Source: Saccharomycopsis malanga
Taxonomy: Eukaryota > Ascomycota > Saccharomycetes > Ascoideales > Saccharomycopsidaceae
Assembly (NCBI GenBank): GCA_004014935.1
Contig: CP025322.1
Span: 3,162,001-3,226,000 of the forward strand
DNA: 64,000 bases
Direction: 5' to 3'
Position numbers and translations under genes: made by a program. Of the stretch, positions 50,112 through 61,024 are shown piece by piece. Below the pieces are notes generated by a model, which worked only from the letters and a program-made list of their open reading frames with translations, did not search any database and was not told the DNA's origin. Position 1 is the stretch's first letter; the number at the start of each line of letters is the position of its first letter.

Positions 50112-50425
50112 GTATCTGTATCATACGCATAATAGATGTTTGTTTTCAAATGGTTTCATGTATTTCTTCTTAGCTCTCGATTTCCTCCTTTCTGTTTCAT
50201 GCAAAACCATCTCATTATTACGGATTTTCCTCCTGGTTAGGTATCGTATCAGTATCTGTAAACTGTGAACCTTACGAAAAGAAGCGTTTAGCAAGACAGT
50301 TTTATCATCGGTAATAAGAGACTGAAGCGAGTAATACCCAAAAACTAGCTTTATTTGATAAATGTACAAAACAAAACAAATACTCATGAAAATAAAACGT
50401 GTATAGCTTCTCAATTTCAACGTCT
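50112..50425. other. convergent intergenic region
   Basis: About 314 bp lies between the hydrolase and permease 3' ends. No ORF with support and no repeat was recognised. Confidence 0.4.
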
Positions 50426-52042
50426 TCAATACCACAAGAGGGTGATGATTTTCCAACCTTTGACTGGCGTTAGAGGAGGCTCAGGGTTAGCAGAAACGTC
50501 ATCAAACAAAGATTCCAAGTCGACGTCTTTTGGTGCTTTCAATTTCGTTTTTTTAAAGAATTTCCAGAAGACATAGAGGGCAGTGGCTAATGGGATAGTA
50601 AAGTAAGCGCTGAAGAAGGAAGAAATCTGAAAGTTGTTGTTTAAAAAGTTTGGAAAGCCAGCGGTTAAAAGAATAAGTATAGAGAAAAATAAGGAGAAGT
50701 AGGCGCCAAAAGGAGCAAGTCTGAAGGTGTAAGGAAGCTGAGATCTTGAATAACCCTGGGCTTTCATTGCCTTTTGTAGAGCAATATGGTTGAGAGCAAT
50801 AGCTATCCACGAAATTAACAAGTTTGAAGAGGTTATGCTTTGAAACCAGGAGAAGACATTGGCAGAGGCAGCAGAGCTGGACATATAAGCTAATGGAAGG
50901 AAAGCAGCACTAAAGATGATACCCCAATATGGAATGCCCAACTTGTTCGTTTTTAGGAAAAGCTGTGGAGCCTGACGTTTTGATGCTAAGGCAAACAATG
51001 TTCTAGAAGAGGATACCAAAGAGAGATTAGCCGCTGAAAAGGCAGAAGATAAAACTAAGGCGTTGACAATGTGAGGTAGGACCAGGATCTTGGCTCTTTT
51101 GATGGCAACAACAAAAGGAGAACCAGTGGCATTTCCAGTGGTATTGGCTAAGCTCTTGTCGCTAGAAGGAGCAATAAGAGTAAGAATAAATACCGTAACC
51201 ATATAGAGGACAATGACTCTAATAACAATCCGTTTGGCAGCGGTAAATAAACTTCTTCTAGGGTACTTGACCTCTCCAGCTAGCAAACTAGTCATTTGGA
51301 CCCCTCCATAGGCATAGACAACCCCAGAGACACATTTCCAGAATGCTAGGAACCTTCCCAACGAACCCACCGTGTAATATTCGTTCCACGGCGATTCTTT
51401 CCAGTATAGAAAACCAAGTCTTTCTCTGTTTGGAGCACCACCCAAATCAATCACCAAGCCTGTAATGATAAGACCGAAAATCAAACATATTTTCGCAATG
51501 CCCATGACAAACTCCACTTCTCCATAAAACCTAATAGAATAGGCGTTTGTAATGATGATGACAGCTGAAAAGACAGTGATCCAGACAGCAGAATTAAGAT
51601 CAGACCAATATGTCATGACCACCGCGGTGGCTGCCAACTCGGAAGGAATCAAATGCTGATATACGGAGATCCAACCCAATGCGAACCCCAAAGCATCGTC
51701 TATGAAATGCTCCGAATGTCTGATATAATAGCCAGTCACAGGCATCAAAGTAGAAACCTCGGCATTAGCCATTTGGCTGAAAAGAACAATTATACCAACA
51801 AATAGATACGCAATTAGCATCCCTACATTTCCTACTAATACCAAGGTTGATCCAGACGAGAGAAATAGCCCCGTGCCAAAGATACCCACTAGAGCAAAGA
51901 TCTGTATATGCCGTTGACGTAAACCTCTCGAAAGCCCCTTCTCTTGGCCAAACACACTGTTGGTCTTCTCCTCAATGGAGGCCGTCTGCACGATCCCCTC
52001 GGTCTTATAGTTTTCAGGATCAGATACCTTCGATTCTGACAT
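50426..52042 (-). CDS. amino-acid permease (yeast AAT family)
   Basis: This is a plasma-membrane amino acid:H+ symporter of the APC/YAT family, 538 residues with about 12 membrane segments. The N-terminal motif GLRQRHIQIFALVGIFGTGLFLSSGSTL is the family's TM1 substrate-binding helix, followed by TGYYIRHSEHFIDDALGFALGW (TM3), the GEVKYPRRSLFTAAKR loop and SSSRTLFALASKRQAP. The C-terminal tail is short and carries an acidic DVDLESLFDD. It is closer to Dip5/Put4/Gap-type permeases than to Mup1; the substrate cannot be assigned. A GTG two codons upstream is ignored for the ATG at 52042. A CACGTG lies at 52320-52325. Confidence 0.9.
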   Translation of the reverse strand: MSESKVSDPENYKTEGIVQTASIEEKTNSVFGQEKGLSRGLRQRHIQIFALVGIFGTGLFLSSGSTLVLVGNVGMLIAYLFVGIIVLFSQMANAEVSTLMPVTGYYIRHSEHFIDDALGFALGWISVYQHLIPSELAATAVVMTYWSDLNSAVWITVFSAVIIITNAYSIRFYGEVEFVMGIAKICLIFGLIITGLVIDLGGAPNRERLGFLYWKESPWNEYYTVGSLGRFLAFWKCVSGVVYAYGGVQMTSLLAGEVKYPRRSLFTAAKRIVIRVIVLYMVTVFILTLIAPSSDKSLANTTGNATGSPFVVAIKRAKILVLPHIVNALVLSSAFSAANLSLVSSSRTLFALASKRQAPQLFLKTNKLGIPYWGIIFSAAFLPLAYMSSSAASANVFSWFQSITSSNLLISWIAIALNHIALQKAMKAQGYSRSQLPYTFRLAPFGAYFSLFFSILILLTAGFPNFLNNNFQISSFFSAYFTIPLATALYVFWKFFKKTKLKAPKDVDLESLFDDVSANPEPPLTPVKGWKIITLLWY

Positions 52043-52500
52043 ATCCACTAAAATGTCTAATAGTGAGGTATTTAGTTGTCAATACTCCCTACGCCAATAA
52101 GCTACATTAAACATATATATTTTAGGAAATCATCCAGGAAACATCCTGAAATTTATATTATGCACATACACAGCAACTACAAAGAAAGGATCTGCATAAT
52201 AATACAACAATCAAATAACTTGAGACAATAGTTCCCGTATTAAAGATAACAATTTTATCAATCCTGAGCCATACTTTATCAAATGCTCTTCCTCTGATAT
52301 CGCTTATTATGTACTATATCACGTGCTATGTGCATAAGACGCATGATCTTGCAGAATAAGTGTGGGAACGGCATCACCAACTGTATTCAACATGAGTGAG
52401 TGGTATTTTCATAGTAAAGTTTGGTATAATATTGTGTAAATGACATTACGGCAATGTAGGTGATGGGAAGTCTAATTGTTTAGAAAAGATGTGATGAAAA
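52043..52500. promoter_or_regulatory. permease promoter region with CACGTG
   Basis: A CACGTG box at 52320-52325 lies about 280 bp upstream of the permease start. No gene is seen. Confidence 0.4.
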
Positions 52501-52622
52501 ATCACGTTCAGCGTCGTAAAAAGCGTGAGTAAAGGGTTCGTCTTGGGAATCGAACCGGTTCCTGTTAGGTCTTTTTTTTTTTATTCTCCGAAAGCACTGG
52601 CCACTGAGCCATAACGGCCCAT
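52501..52622 (-). mobile_element. SINE 5' half, minus orientation
   Basis: TCACGTTCAGCGTCGTAAAAAGCG, GTTCGTCTTGGGAATCGAACC (box B reversed), CCTGTTAGGTC, then CACTGGCCACTGAGCCATAACGGCCC (box A head reversed). The 3' end and tail are lost. Confidence 0.88.
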
Positions 52623-52781
52623 CAGCTTACTTGTTATACTACTTGTGAATATATAAAATGAGAATCATCATAAAGATACATTCAGTAATCATATAGTATA
52701 AAAGGATATAAAAAACACAACTTGTCAACACCAAAACCATCAATCACCCTTTGGAATATTAAGATGGGATTGACGGAGATT

Positions 52782-52861
52782 GGGTAAAACGTAACTGACC
52801 ATGTAAAAAGAATAAAAGAAGACTAAAATAAAAAGGAGGAAAGAGTCATAAATAGTGGTTA
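52782..52861 (+). repeat. 75-bp dispersed repeat, copy C
   Basis: It begins GGGTAAAACG, contains AAAGAAGACTAAAATAAAAAGG and ends GAGTCATAAATAGTGGTTA. It is in the 3' flank of the Anp1-family gene. Confidence 0.6.
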
Positions 52862-52986
52862 AAGAAACAAGACTTGTGTGTGTGAGTAAATCAAATACAA
52901 AATAGGGGGTTTAATGTATGTAATCAATCAAACCATACGACTAGAAGCATATAGAAGCTTACCACCAATGATACACCCTTGTTATA

Positions 52987-54279
52987 TTACAGGTAATGGA
53001 CAGCAATCACATCTGGTGTTCCCCAGCATTTGTAGCCAATAACTCTTGCCTGGTAGCACAATCCTTCGGTTTCAATTCCGTCGTAGCCCTCTAGTCTTTG
53101 CCAATCGGTTCCCACAATGTAGATGGAAGGAAACTGGATTCCCTGTTTGAAAATGATGCTTTTTACAAACAAAACTGCACCTCCGACAGAATCCACTGGG
53201 ACATAATGTTTGAAAGCTTCTTCGGAGTTTTTTGCAACACCATTAGAGAGCTGGTCAAGAAATTTAACGCTTTTACCATGAGGAACATATAGAAACTCCT
53301 CTTTGTCTGGAGGTTTCTCCTCATGTATTTTCTTGTTTTTATTAAGCTTGTCAAACTCTTCGTTTGTAGGAATAGCTCTTTGGCCAATCCAAGTATTACG
53401 GTCGTATTCTCCAGTGTTTCCTCCAAGTTGGACTCTGGCGACAACAATGTCATTTCCTGACTGGGCAAACCGGCTGGGCAATACTCTAGGTATTTCCATA
53501 ACATCGCTATCAATAAACAACGTATACTGTTCGTCGGTGTGAACATTGTTGATCAAAAAGTTTCTGCTTTTGGCAATGATTGATCTTCTAATCTTCTGCA
53601 CGGCACTGCTATGTCTGTCAGCCCTTGAAACTTTGAACGAATCTTCAATAAACGGTGCATGGACTAACACTATTTTATCAATCTTCTCCTTGTAAATCTT
53701 TTCATATATTTCCGTGCTATTCTCTGTGACATTTTTGAAGTTGATCTTTTGCAAATATTTGAAATCAAACTGTTCTGCCTCTTGAAAAAAGTCAAATAGG
53801 TTGTCAGATTCATAATACTCCTCTACGACCTTACTGATTTTGCCCAACTCCTCTGCGGACTTCACTGCAATTCCCATAGTGGATATGTTTTTAGGAACAT
53901 CAAGCTTGTTGATCATGTTGAAAAGACTCTTAAATGTTCGGACATTAGCTCCTCCATACGAATTTTCGTCCGTCACACTAGATAAAACAAGAATGCCGTT
54001 ATCAACATACTCTGTGCTTTTTCTAGCAGACTGCCTGTATTTGTATGTCATGACTTCGTAATGTGCTTTTGGATCATTCTTGTTGTATATCTTGCGATCA
54101 AAACTATATAGTTTTTTCTTTTCTGGTCTTTTTTGCTCTGGAACATGGCTAAATATTACTTTCTTGGTAGCCTCTGCAATTTGCTGCGAATTATACAGAA
54201 GCTTCAACATTGTTATCATGAGAAGCACCAGACCAATAAGTAGTATAATCACATTTCTTCGCTTAGTTGCATTGTACAT
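52987..54279 (-). CDS. Anp1/Mnn9/Van1-family mannosyltransferase
   Basis: This is a type II Golgi membrane protein of the GT62 family, subunits of the M-Pol complexes that build the alpha-1,6-mannan backbone of N-glycans. The 430-residue protein has a short basic cytosolic end and one signal anchor (VIILLIGLVLLMITMLKLLY, residues 9-28). The catalytic block includes YTLFIDSDVMEIPRVLPSRF (the DxD motif as DSD, near 255-257) and the C-terminal GTDWQRLEGYDGIETEGLC and GYKCWGTPDVIAVH. The insert RKYMRRNLQ... type linkers are charged. Whether it is Anp1, Mnn9 or Van1 cannot be settled by eye; the short length and divergent DSD context may indicate a lineage-specific paralogue. Confidence 0.86.
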   Translation of the reverse strand: MYNATKRRNVIILLIGLVLLMITMLKLLYNSQQIAEATKKVIFSHVPEQKRPEKKKLYSFDRKIYNKNDPKAHYEVMTYKYRQSARKSTEYVDNGILVLSSVTDENSYGGANVRTFKSLFNMINKLDVPKNISTMGIAVKSAEELGKISKVVEEYYESDNLFDFFQEAEQFDFKYLQKINFKNVTENSTEIYEKIYKEKIDKIVLVHAPFIEDSFKVSRADRHSSAVQKIRRSIIAKSRNFLINNVHTDEQYTLFIDSDVMEIPRVLPSRFAQSGNDIVVARVQLGGNTGEYDRNTWIGQRAIPTNEEFDKLNKNKKIHEEKPPDKEEFLYVPHGKSVKFLDQLSNGVAKNSEEAFKHYVPVDSVGGAVLFVKSIIFKQGIQFPSIYIVGTDWQRLEGYDGIETEGLCYQARVIGYKCWGTPDVIAVHYL

Positions 54280-55926
54280 TGTATATGTATGGAACTAAAT
54301 TTTGGCTGCCGTTGAGACGTTGCTATTGTTTGAACCTGTCAAGCAGTAATTGTTGAAAAAAACTCCACTTAATTACGGAACATCGACTACTGCAAAAATT
54401 TATATTGAAGCAAACCAGTTTTATATATTCTTTTTAATCCTAAACTAATTACGACTCTTTCTTAATACAGCCTATCACCGATTAGTATGCCCGCTTCTAA
54501 TACAACTGCAGTTAGTGGCTTCCTAAACCCATTTTGATTAAAGACTTTTCCTTCTCAGGCCATACTCTATAAGAAATGTGCTGGTAATCTGAGATCAACA
54601 TGCTTAATGTTGCATACCTTCACATGATGAAGCATACATTCTGCGTCGAGGTGCAGCCCATCGTCGAGGTGCAGCCCATCGTCGAGTCTTAATGCTTTTC
54701 AATTTACCTATAGGACCTACACAATTTGGCCATTGCTTTACCGTATTATTCTAACTAAAAGCTTTTCTTGCTACAAGACGTTTAAATTCCAGTTTTCTGC
54801 TCAAAAATTGGTTGCGATTATAAGAGAAACACGCTAATAATCATTACCATAAAACGCGCTATTCTTCCTTCATGCATATACTCTTTTTCCTATCTTTTTT
54901 TCATCTATCACGTGGATATACACTTTGGGTAATTTTTTGATGGATTGACATGTAAGCAATATACAGTTTGATGAAAAAGGGTCACATTTTGAGCTTATTA
55001 AATGACAGTTTGTATATGTACTCTGTGTCCGAAGGGGCTGAAGCATAGAGGTACGAACTCTGTAAGATCATCAAGCACTTTATTGAATAAACATTAATGT
55101 ATTATGATATGATCTGTAATGCCCAATAGAGAGAACTCATTAATGGGAGTTTATCAATACTTTATATTTATAGCCCAGTTCCTTCTATAAAGGACCAGCT
55201 AGCCTTCTATAAAGGAGACCAGCTTTGCTTTCGGTGGTGTAGACAGAGTACAGAAAGAGAATACAAACGATAAGGATATCTATAGCAATGCAACAGGCAA
55301 CTATTATTGCTGTAGATTAATTGAATAATAGTGTTGCAACTATGATCTTCTTGGTCCTTGTATGAGTAGTCCAACTACTTCCTTTTACTAGTATATCTAA
55401 ATTTTAGAAGGAGGTATTACCTCCAGTATTTTCAATGTAGTATCCTAACATTAAAGTCTTGAGAAACTGAGAAATTATCAAATCACGTATCAGTAACTTG
55501 AAAATTTGCCTTATTTGTCACTGCACTTTGAAGGGATGTGTACTAAAAAAGTAAAAAGAAAAGGCTGTCAAAAAAATATAGTTGCAAAAAAACGCTGACA
55601 ATCCAAAAAGAGATACCTGCCAAAAAAATTTGTATACACTTTTTTTTTCTAAAAAGGGATGCTCGCTAGCATTTTTTGAATTGTATTATTCCTTGAATGA
55701 AACCAAATATATTCAAATGTTATTTAAAGAAAACTAATCCCTGAATAGCTCAACAAAACGCGAAACGAAAGAATTTGAAGTAGGGTTTGAATGACCAGAA
55801 GTGTAGAGAAAGAGATAAGTGTGAACAGTATCTTAACCGAACACTGGGACTCACACAACTATTCACAATACCAATTCTTGGAGTGAAAATTTAGGCATAA
55901 CATTATCAGCAGCATAAACAAGTTAA
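54280..55926. other. intergenic, Anp1-family gene upstream region
   Basis: This stretch of 1.65 kb has no gene. It includes an 18-bp repeat (54645-54686) and a CACGTG (54909-54914) about 630 bp from the mannosyltransferase start. Otherwise it is AT-rich. Confidence 0.4.
54645..54686. repeat. 18-bp tandem repeat, 2.3 units
   Basis: GTCGAGGTGCAGCCCATC occurs at 54645-54662 and 54663-54680, followed by GTCGAG. The GC-rich unit stands out from its AT-rich surroundings. Confidence 0.95.
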
Positions 55927-56226
55927 AAATAATAAACAAAATCTTATATTTTCAGCCCAGTACATATCAGTAGCTTCGTATATATGCGTTACGTCTAAAG
56001 GGACTTGGCAAAGCCCAATCATGTCCTGTTGATCATAATCTTCTCATCCAATTGGTTGAAAGTAAGACTTCAGTCTAGACAGTTGCACCTGTCTTTGAAA
56101 TAACGTTCAGCATTGTAAAAAGCAACGAGTAAAAGTGTCTTTATGGGAATCGAACCCGTGCTCCTGCTAGGTCTTGGTTTTCTCTTCTCCGGGAGCTCTG
56201 ACCACTGAGCCAATTGGCCCAGTGGC
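55927..56226 (-). mobile_element. near-full-length SINE, minus orientation
   Basis: ATCTTATATTTTCAGCCCAG, CAGTAGCTTCGTATATATGCG, AGGGACTTGGCAAAGCCC, CATCCAATTGGTTGAAAG, the hairpin remnant CTTCAGTCTAGACAG, GCATTGTAAAAAGC, GGGAATCGAACCCG (box B) and CTCTGACCACTGAGCCAATTGGCCCAGTGG (box A head) are all present in order. The tail is almost absent and no clear target duplication is seen. Confidence 0.92.
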
Positions 56227-56489
56227 TTCCTCAATATATTATTGATATAATTTTTTAATTGTTATTGTACATTTAATTTATTAATTATTTACTATTAATA
56301 TTCATATTATGTTTAATACTTATCTTATATTTGAGTGAGATGAAGATAATCCAAACCCTGTATCAAACAGAGTGAAAGATATATGGTACAAAACACTAGA
56401 ATCATTTATGGGAATGTAGCACTATTGTTTGTAAAGATAACAATTAAAGCGGATTCATTTGATCACTGTTGCAGTTGGAATATAAATAT

Positions 56490-58094
56490 TTACTTGGCCT
56501 CTTCATCTTCTTGTTCTTTTGAGGCTGCCTCTGTAGAACTATCATTATTTGGTTTTTTAACTGACAGTTTGATAAACATCATAATAATGTTCAACGCTCC
56601 TGTTAATCCAACCGATAAATAAAGAGCGTTTCTAAATTTCAGCAACGCTTGATGTTTTGCCTCAGAATCAGATGTGTTGAATGTCGAATTTCCAATAATA
56701 GAGGAAACTATTGCTGTAGCAATACTTCCACCTATTTGACTGATAGTCTGGGATACACCAGAAACAACACCTTGCATATGTAAAGGTGTTTGAGCCATAA
56801 GACCAGTGACAAATAGGACAAAAAACAAGTTGAAACCATAACCTATGACAAATTGACTCACAAATTCAAACTTCCAATAGCTGTGTGCTATACTGTAGTT
56901 TAATCTGGAAAGCCAAATGCAACCACCGAGCAACAAGAGAGAAGAAATCATCAATATCACCTTAAGACCAAACTTTTCTACTATTATAGGTTTAAACAAG
57001 AACACTCCAATCAATAAGCCAATAGAGAGGGGAAGTGTCTTCACAGCAGCAAGAATCGGTGAGTTCTTTTCCACATACTCATAATATTCTATTAGCGATA
57101 CTTGTACGGCAATAAAAGTACCATTTATAAAGAACACGCCAGTAAACATTGCAGCAAAGTTCGGAACCTTAACTATTTCTCTCGGGAATATAGGTATGAC
57201 TTTTGCAAAATAGCTTCTCTCCTCTTGGTTTTCCAGTTGTTCTGCAGAAATGGCTTTTTTATGAAATTTTTTGAGAAAAACGAGCTCAAATATAAACATA
57301 ATTAGTACAAGAACACTGCCAATTGGTATGGTCACATAAACTTTTGGCGAGTTCCAGCCATCGCTTGCTTCTGTAAAGCCAAAAATGATTAAAAGAAGTC
57401 CACTAGTGAGAAAAAATACACCAATAAAGTCCAAGTTTTTCAAGCTCAAATGATTTTGACTCTCTGGTTTTCTAACTGGTATTATAATAAAGTAAAGCAC
57501 AACAGCACTAATTAGAGATAATGCAAAGGTAAAATAAAAAAGACCTTTGTAGCCTATTTTGGTGGTCGAAAACGCTCCACCTAAAACTGTTCCAAGACCA
57601 TAAGAAAATGTCAATACCGCAGTGAATATCTTGACAGCTATCAATCTGGCCTTTCCTTGGTAATAATTTGCAGTAAGCGAATATCCACTGGGAACTAATG
57701 CTGCCCCAGCAATACCTTGGAAAGCTCTGAAAACAATAACGGCAATCACACTACTATCAACCGCGGCAGCTAGAAGCGAAAAGAGAGCCATTGTTGCGGT
57801 TCCTAATACAAATACAGTATGGACCCCAACGATATCAGCAGCTTTGCCAAAGACAATGATGAAGGACCCCAAAGTTAACGCATAACCACTGAGAACCCAT
57901 GAGGCTGTGGAAGGGCTTGCATCTAACAATTCAGATATAGAGTAGAAGGAGGTGATTGCTGCTGTGACATTTAACTTGTCGACAGTTAATGACATCATAA
58001 GGAAGAAAAATACCAAGTTCTTGTTACGAAACTTATCTGGAACCAAATTTCGTCCGCCGGAGCACACATTAGTAATTTTCTCGGTCAAAATCAT
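56490..58094 (-). CDS. MFS transporter, DHA2 (14-TM) family, Atr1-like
   Basis: This is a drug:H+ antiporter-type major facilitator, likely in the plasma membrane. It has 534 residues from the ATG at 58094 and about 14 hydrophobic segments. Family motifs are present: WVLSGYALTLGSFIIVFGKAADIVG (motif A region) and FRAFQGIAGAALVPSG (motif B). The antiporter motif C appears as FSYGLGTVLGGAF. The closest type is Atr1/Yor378w. An in-frame ATG at 58235 would add a hydrophobic 47-residue piece unlike family N termini. A CCG-N11-CGG site would then lie almost on the start, so I prefer 58094. The substrate is unknown. Confidence 0.88.
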   Translation of the reverse strand: MILTEKITNVCSGGRNLVPDKFRNKNLVFFFLMMSLTVDKLNVTAAITSFYSISELLDASPSTASWVLSGYALTLGSFIIVFGKAADIVGVHTVFVLGTATMALFSLLAAAVDSSVIAVIVFRAFQGIAGAALVPSGYSLTANYYQGKARLIAVKIFTAVLTFSYGLGTVLGGAFSTTKIGYKGLFYFTFALSLISAVVLYFIIIPVRKPESQNHLSLKNLDFIGVFFLTSGLLLIIFGFTEASDGWNSPKVYVTIPIGSVLVLIMFIFELVFLKKFHKKAISAEQLENQEERSYFAKVIPIFPREIVKVPNFAAMFTGVFFINGTFIAVQVSLIEYYEYVEKNSPILAAVKTLPLSIGLLIGVFLFKPIIVEKFGLKVILMISSLLLLGGCIWLSRLNYSIAHSYWKFEFVSQFVIGYGFNLFFVLFVTGLMAQTPLHMQGVVSGVSQTISQIGGSIATAIVSSIIGNSTFNTSDSEAKHQALLKFRNALYLSVGLTGALNIIMMFIKLSVKKPNNDSSTEAASKEQEDEEAK

Positions 58095-58243
58095 CTTGAT
58101 GTTGCTTTGGTAATCCACCAGCTGTACCAAATATACTCTAAACTCAAATTGGAGAAAAAGCAGCCATAATATTTTTGTTAAACTGCGGAATAAATGTGAA
58201 TTTATAAATAAGAAATCTGCAAGTCTATCGGTCATAGCGGTAT

Positions 58244-58260
58244 CCGATTTCCTAAAACGG
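58244..58260. promoter_or_regulatory. CCG-N11-CGG site before MFS gene
   Basis: TCCGATTTCCTAAAACGGA is an everted CCG/CGG pair with 11-base spacing, and a partial second copy (TTTCCTAAAAGGGA) lies at about 58302-58316. They are about 150-220 bp upstream of the preferred start of the transporter. Zn2Cys6 regulators of drug pumps bind CGG pairs; this is inference. Confidence 0.4.
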
Positions 58261-59744
58261 ATTTTATGGCCGCAGCCAATATCAATAATAAATCCGCAGG
58301 TTTCCTAAAAGGGAAAGTACCTCCTTTATCCTCAGCAAATTGTTGATTCTTGGTATGAAAAAGTCCGCTTTACATTTAATTAGTAAATGGGAGATCACAT
58401 TGTCGCTGTATTGTTAACAAAACACAACTGTTGGCTGCGTCGCTGCGCCTGAATTTTGGGTGCACTTTGTTTATTGCTCAATGTCCTCAGATAATGTGCA
58501 GGGAAGTGAGATATAACCGATAAACAGTCATCTTTAGGCAATTTCGGTAATTTGTGATCAAACTTTGCCCATCTAAGTAGACATAGTATATCTTGCAGTA
58601 TCAAAATTTTTTTGATATCGAAAGCACAATAAACGAAAAATCCCCAGTAATTTAGACTATAGGAAGTGTTTAGAAGTTTACAGTACTCAAATGGTTTTGT
58701 ATTACGAGGAGAATGCAATAATAATATATAAACTTACTCATTTCCATAGAGTTTTCGAAAATTATTACTAATAGGTATGTACGACCACTTTATACAGACA
58801 TGGTACACGCGTAAAATACATGAACTCTCAAAAAGATGAACGAGAGACTGCCGTCAATTTTGCTTAATTGAGTGAACCAACTACATACTCACTTTTAACA
58901 GTTTGAAAGAGCAAAAGCTGCGCTTTCATATAAACTTGTTTTCCATAAGCCATGGGAAAGGTCTAATAAGTGAGATTATTAAGAACAAAAGCCATAGTTA
59001 GAGGTCCATTAGTTGCTGTTGGAAAAAGCGCATAAACATAATGGAGCTTTGGATAGATTGCCGGTAATATCATCCTGTTGTATCGCAAGTGGCGAGAGTA
59101 AACGCGTGTGTTTAAAAACCAGTCTAAGTATACTTGTTGTATAATAGTCAGCTTCGTAGTTGGTCCGGTGCAGAAGATAAAGGATACTTGTAAGACTCAT
59201 TTGAAAGATGTTGGAAGTAAATGGGGAAGCCTCATACTAAAGAAATGTCAAGGATGGTAATCAAAGGCAATTTTTTTTACTAATTTACATGTAAAACCTG
59301 ATTAGACCTGTGACCAACATCTAGAATATGAAGTACTCATTATAGATCATGGCTTTCTCAGTAAAAGCAGATGATAAATCAAACAACAGCACAGGTGATT
59401 ATCCATTAATCATTGATGTTAATACTGTGAGGTGGGCCTGTTCGCACAGTGAAAATTTTTCACCCAAATTGTCAAGGAAAGCGGGCTTTTGTATAGTAAG
59501 TTGGAGGTAGACTGCTATATGGTTTGATCGATAAAAATCATTTGATCCCATTATTCTTTTGTTATTCAGTTTATAATTGCTCTCCTTGTTTCATTGTACT
59601 GATTCTGATTGGCTCGACTCATCAGTTGGTTATCAAATCATAGCCATTTCCTCGTTGTTTGGTTCTAGCTGAAGTTCAATCACTTTTTTTTGTGTATTTT
59701 CCTCAAAATTCTAGACCATTCATGACTGGTTATTGTCTTTCTGA
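58261..59744. other. intergenic, MFS gene upstream region
   Basis: About 1.5 kb has no called gene. The longest open frame (58395-58718, minus) has no ATG at its start and no family resemblance. No repeat was recognised. Confidence 0.4.
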
Positions 59745-60728
59745 TTACTCTTCGATAAAACTGTCTCTTTCACTTCTTTCTTTAAGGCGTCGTTCATTCT
59801 GGGTTTGTAGAATGTCATTCAAGGAGCTGTGCAAATAGACTTGCAATTCTTGTTCCTTGATATATTGGTAACCGACAAGTTGAGCAAAGGACTCGCAGGC
59901 CTTGACGTGTACACGAGTCTCTGCCAAAGTGCTTGTTGAGAAGACTTTCCTACAAGCCATACATGCATAGGCTGGGAAGATGGGCAAACCAAAGGTTGGG
60001 TGCATGTTAGGAGAAAGGGTGATACCATTGTTAGAAGCAATGTGAGTAAGAAAGGTGTCCGAATAAGGCATGATTCTGGTTATTGGATAGAAAGAGTGGG
60101 CCTTTGCCTTTATGGGATAGAACCCGTTTGATCTCATGATCATTTTTATTTCCTCCTCGACCAATTTAAGTTGTTTATACACATAGGGGTAGTCGTTAGT
60201 CTTCAAGACATTGGCGAGTATTACAGTTAAGTTTTGAATATAACGCTGACCCAAAGGAACATAGCGGTTTTGGGTAAAGTCCGTAACACTGTTAAAGTGG
60301 ACCAATTGAAAGGATTTGTTGGTCATGCCCAACAGGAACCGTTTCATATTGTCCCCAGCAAAAATAAGATCAGAATGGGTTTCAATAAAATCATCAAACA
60401 CCTCATAATCCACACCGATAAATTCAAGATCAGGCGGGATGATGGCGCACATACCAGCGACAACCTCCTTGTTGGCTTTGGATGGTTTTGCCAATCCTAA
60501 AGGTGAGCCATACTTCCATTTTCTATAGGAAAAATCAAGGTACAGTGGGAAGTCGTGGAAAATAGAGGTCGCATACGCCCTCAGCTCACGTTTCTCAAAC
60601 TCATCAATCATTTCAGGGGTAAGTTCGGTCACATCGTCATCAACGTCAAAGTCAGATAGGTCTTCGTCACAGTCCGAAAGGTCATCGGTGAGGTGGATAG
60701 TATTGAAACTTCTAAAAGCAGCTGACAT
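59745..60728 (-). CDS. unrecognised protein with a C2HC-type zinc-binding motif
   Basis: The 327-residue ORF starts at the ATG at 60728; a TTG extension to 60827 reads into a repetitive 5' region. The N terminus is acidic (DDLSDCDEDLSDFDVDDD). The middle is mixed alpha/beta without a family I know (FPLYLDFSYRKWKYGSPLG; FIGVDYEVFDDFIETHSDLIF; YIQNLTVILANVL). Near residues 263-284 there is ACMACRKVF-STSTLAETRVHVKAC, a C-x2-C-x15-H-x3-C-type zinc-finger spacing. The C terminus is charged and helical. The compositional quality and length indicate a real gene. The function is unknown; a nucleic-acid or protein-binding role is possible from the finger alone. Confidence 0.75.
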   Translation of the reverse strand: MSAAFRSFNTIHLTDDLSDCDEDLSDFDVDDDVTELTPEMIDEFEKRELRAYATSIFHDFPLYLDFSYRKWKYGSPLGLAKPSKANKEVVAGMCAIIPPDLEFIGVDYEVFDDFIETHSDLIFAGDNMKRFLLGMTNKSFQLVHFNSVTDFTQNRYVPLGQRYIQNLTVILANVLKTNDYPYVYKQLKLVEEEIKMIMRSNGFYPIKAKAHSFYPITRIMPYSDTFLTHIASNNGITLSPNMHPTFGLPIFPAYACMACRKVFSTSTLAETRVHVKACESFAQLVGYQYIKEQELQVYLHSSLNDILQTQNERRLKERSERDSFIEE

Positions 60729-61024
60729 GATTTGAAAGTAGTAGTAGCAGTTGTAGTGGTTGTAGTAGCAACAGCAACTGTTGAATAGATGATCAAACGT
60801 TGACAATCTCGATGGTAAGGTAAGCAAGTAGGCAGGTAACTAACTGGCAACGATTAAAATATTCTCCATCACTTTGCGATATTTGGGAAAGGTGTGGGAA
60901 AATGATTTGTACATAGAAAATTGATTAAATGTTTCAACTAAACGAAGTGTAGGAGGATTAGAGCAATATATTCCGAAAACTCATTACTAACAAACCCAAT
61001 CAGTGCTAGTAGAGACATTTCAGG
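60729..61024. promoter_or_regulatory. 5' flank of the zinc-binding ORF
   Basis: A run of TAG/CAG-like triplets (60740-60780, GTAGTAGTAGCAGTTG) directly precedes the start codon and is probably 5' UTR. No other signal was seen. Confidence 0.35.

Noticed and set aside
58395-58718. 107-codon minus ORF upstream of the MFS gene
   Set aside because: It starts at a TTG with no in-frame ATG near the 5' end, has no recognisable domain and is AT-rich intergenic in character.
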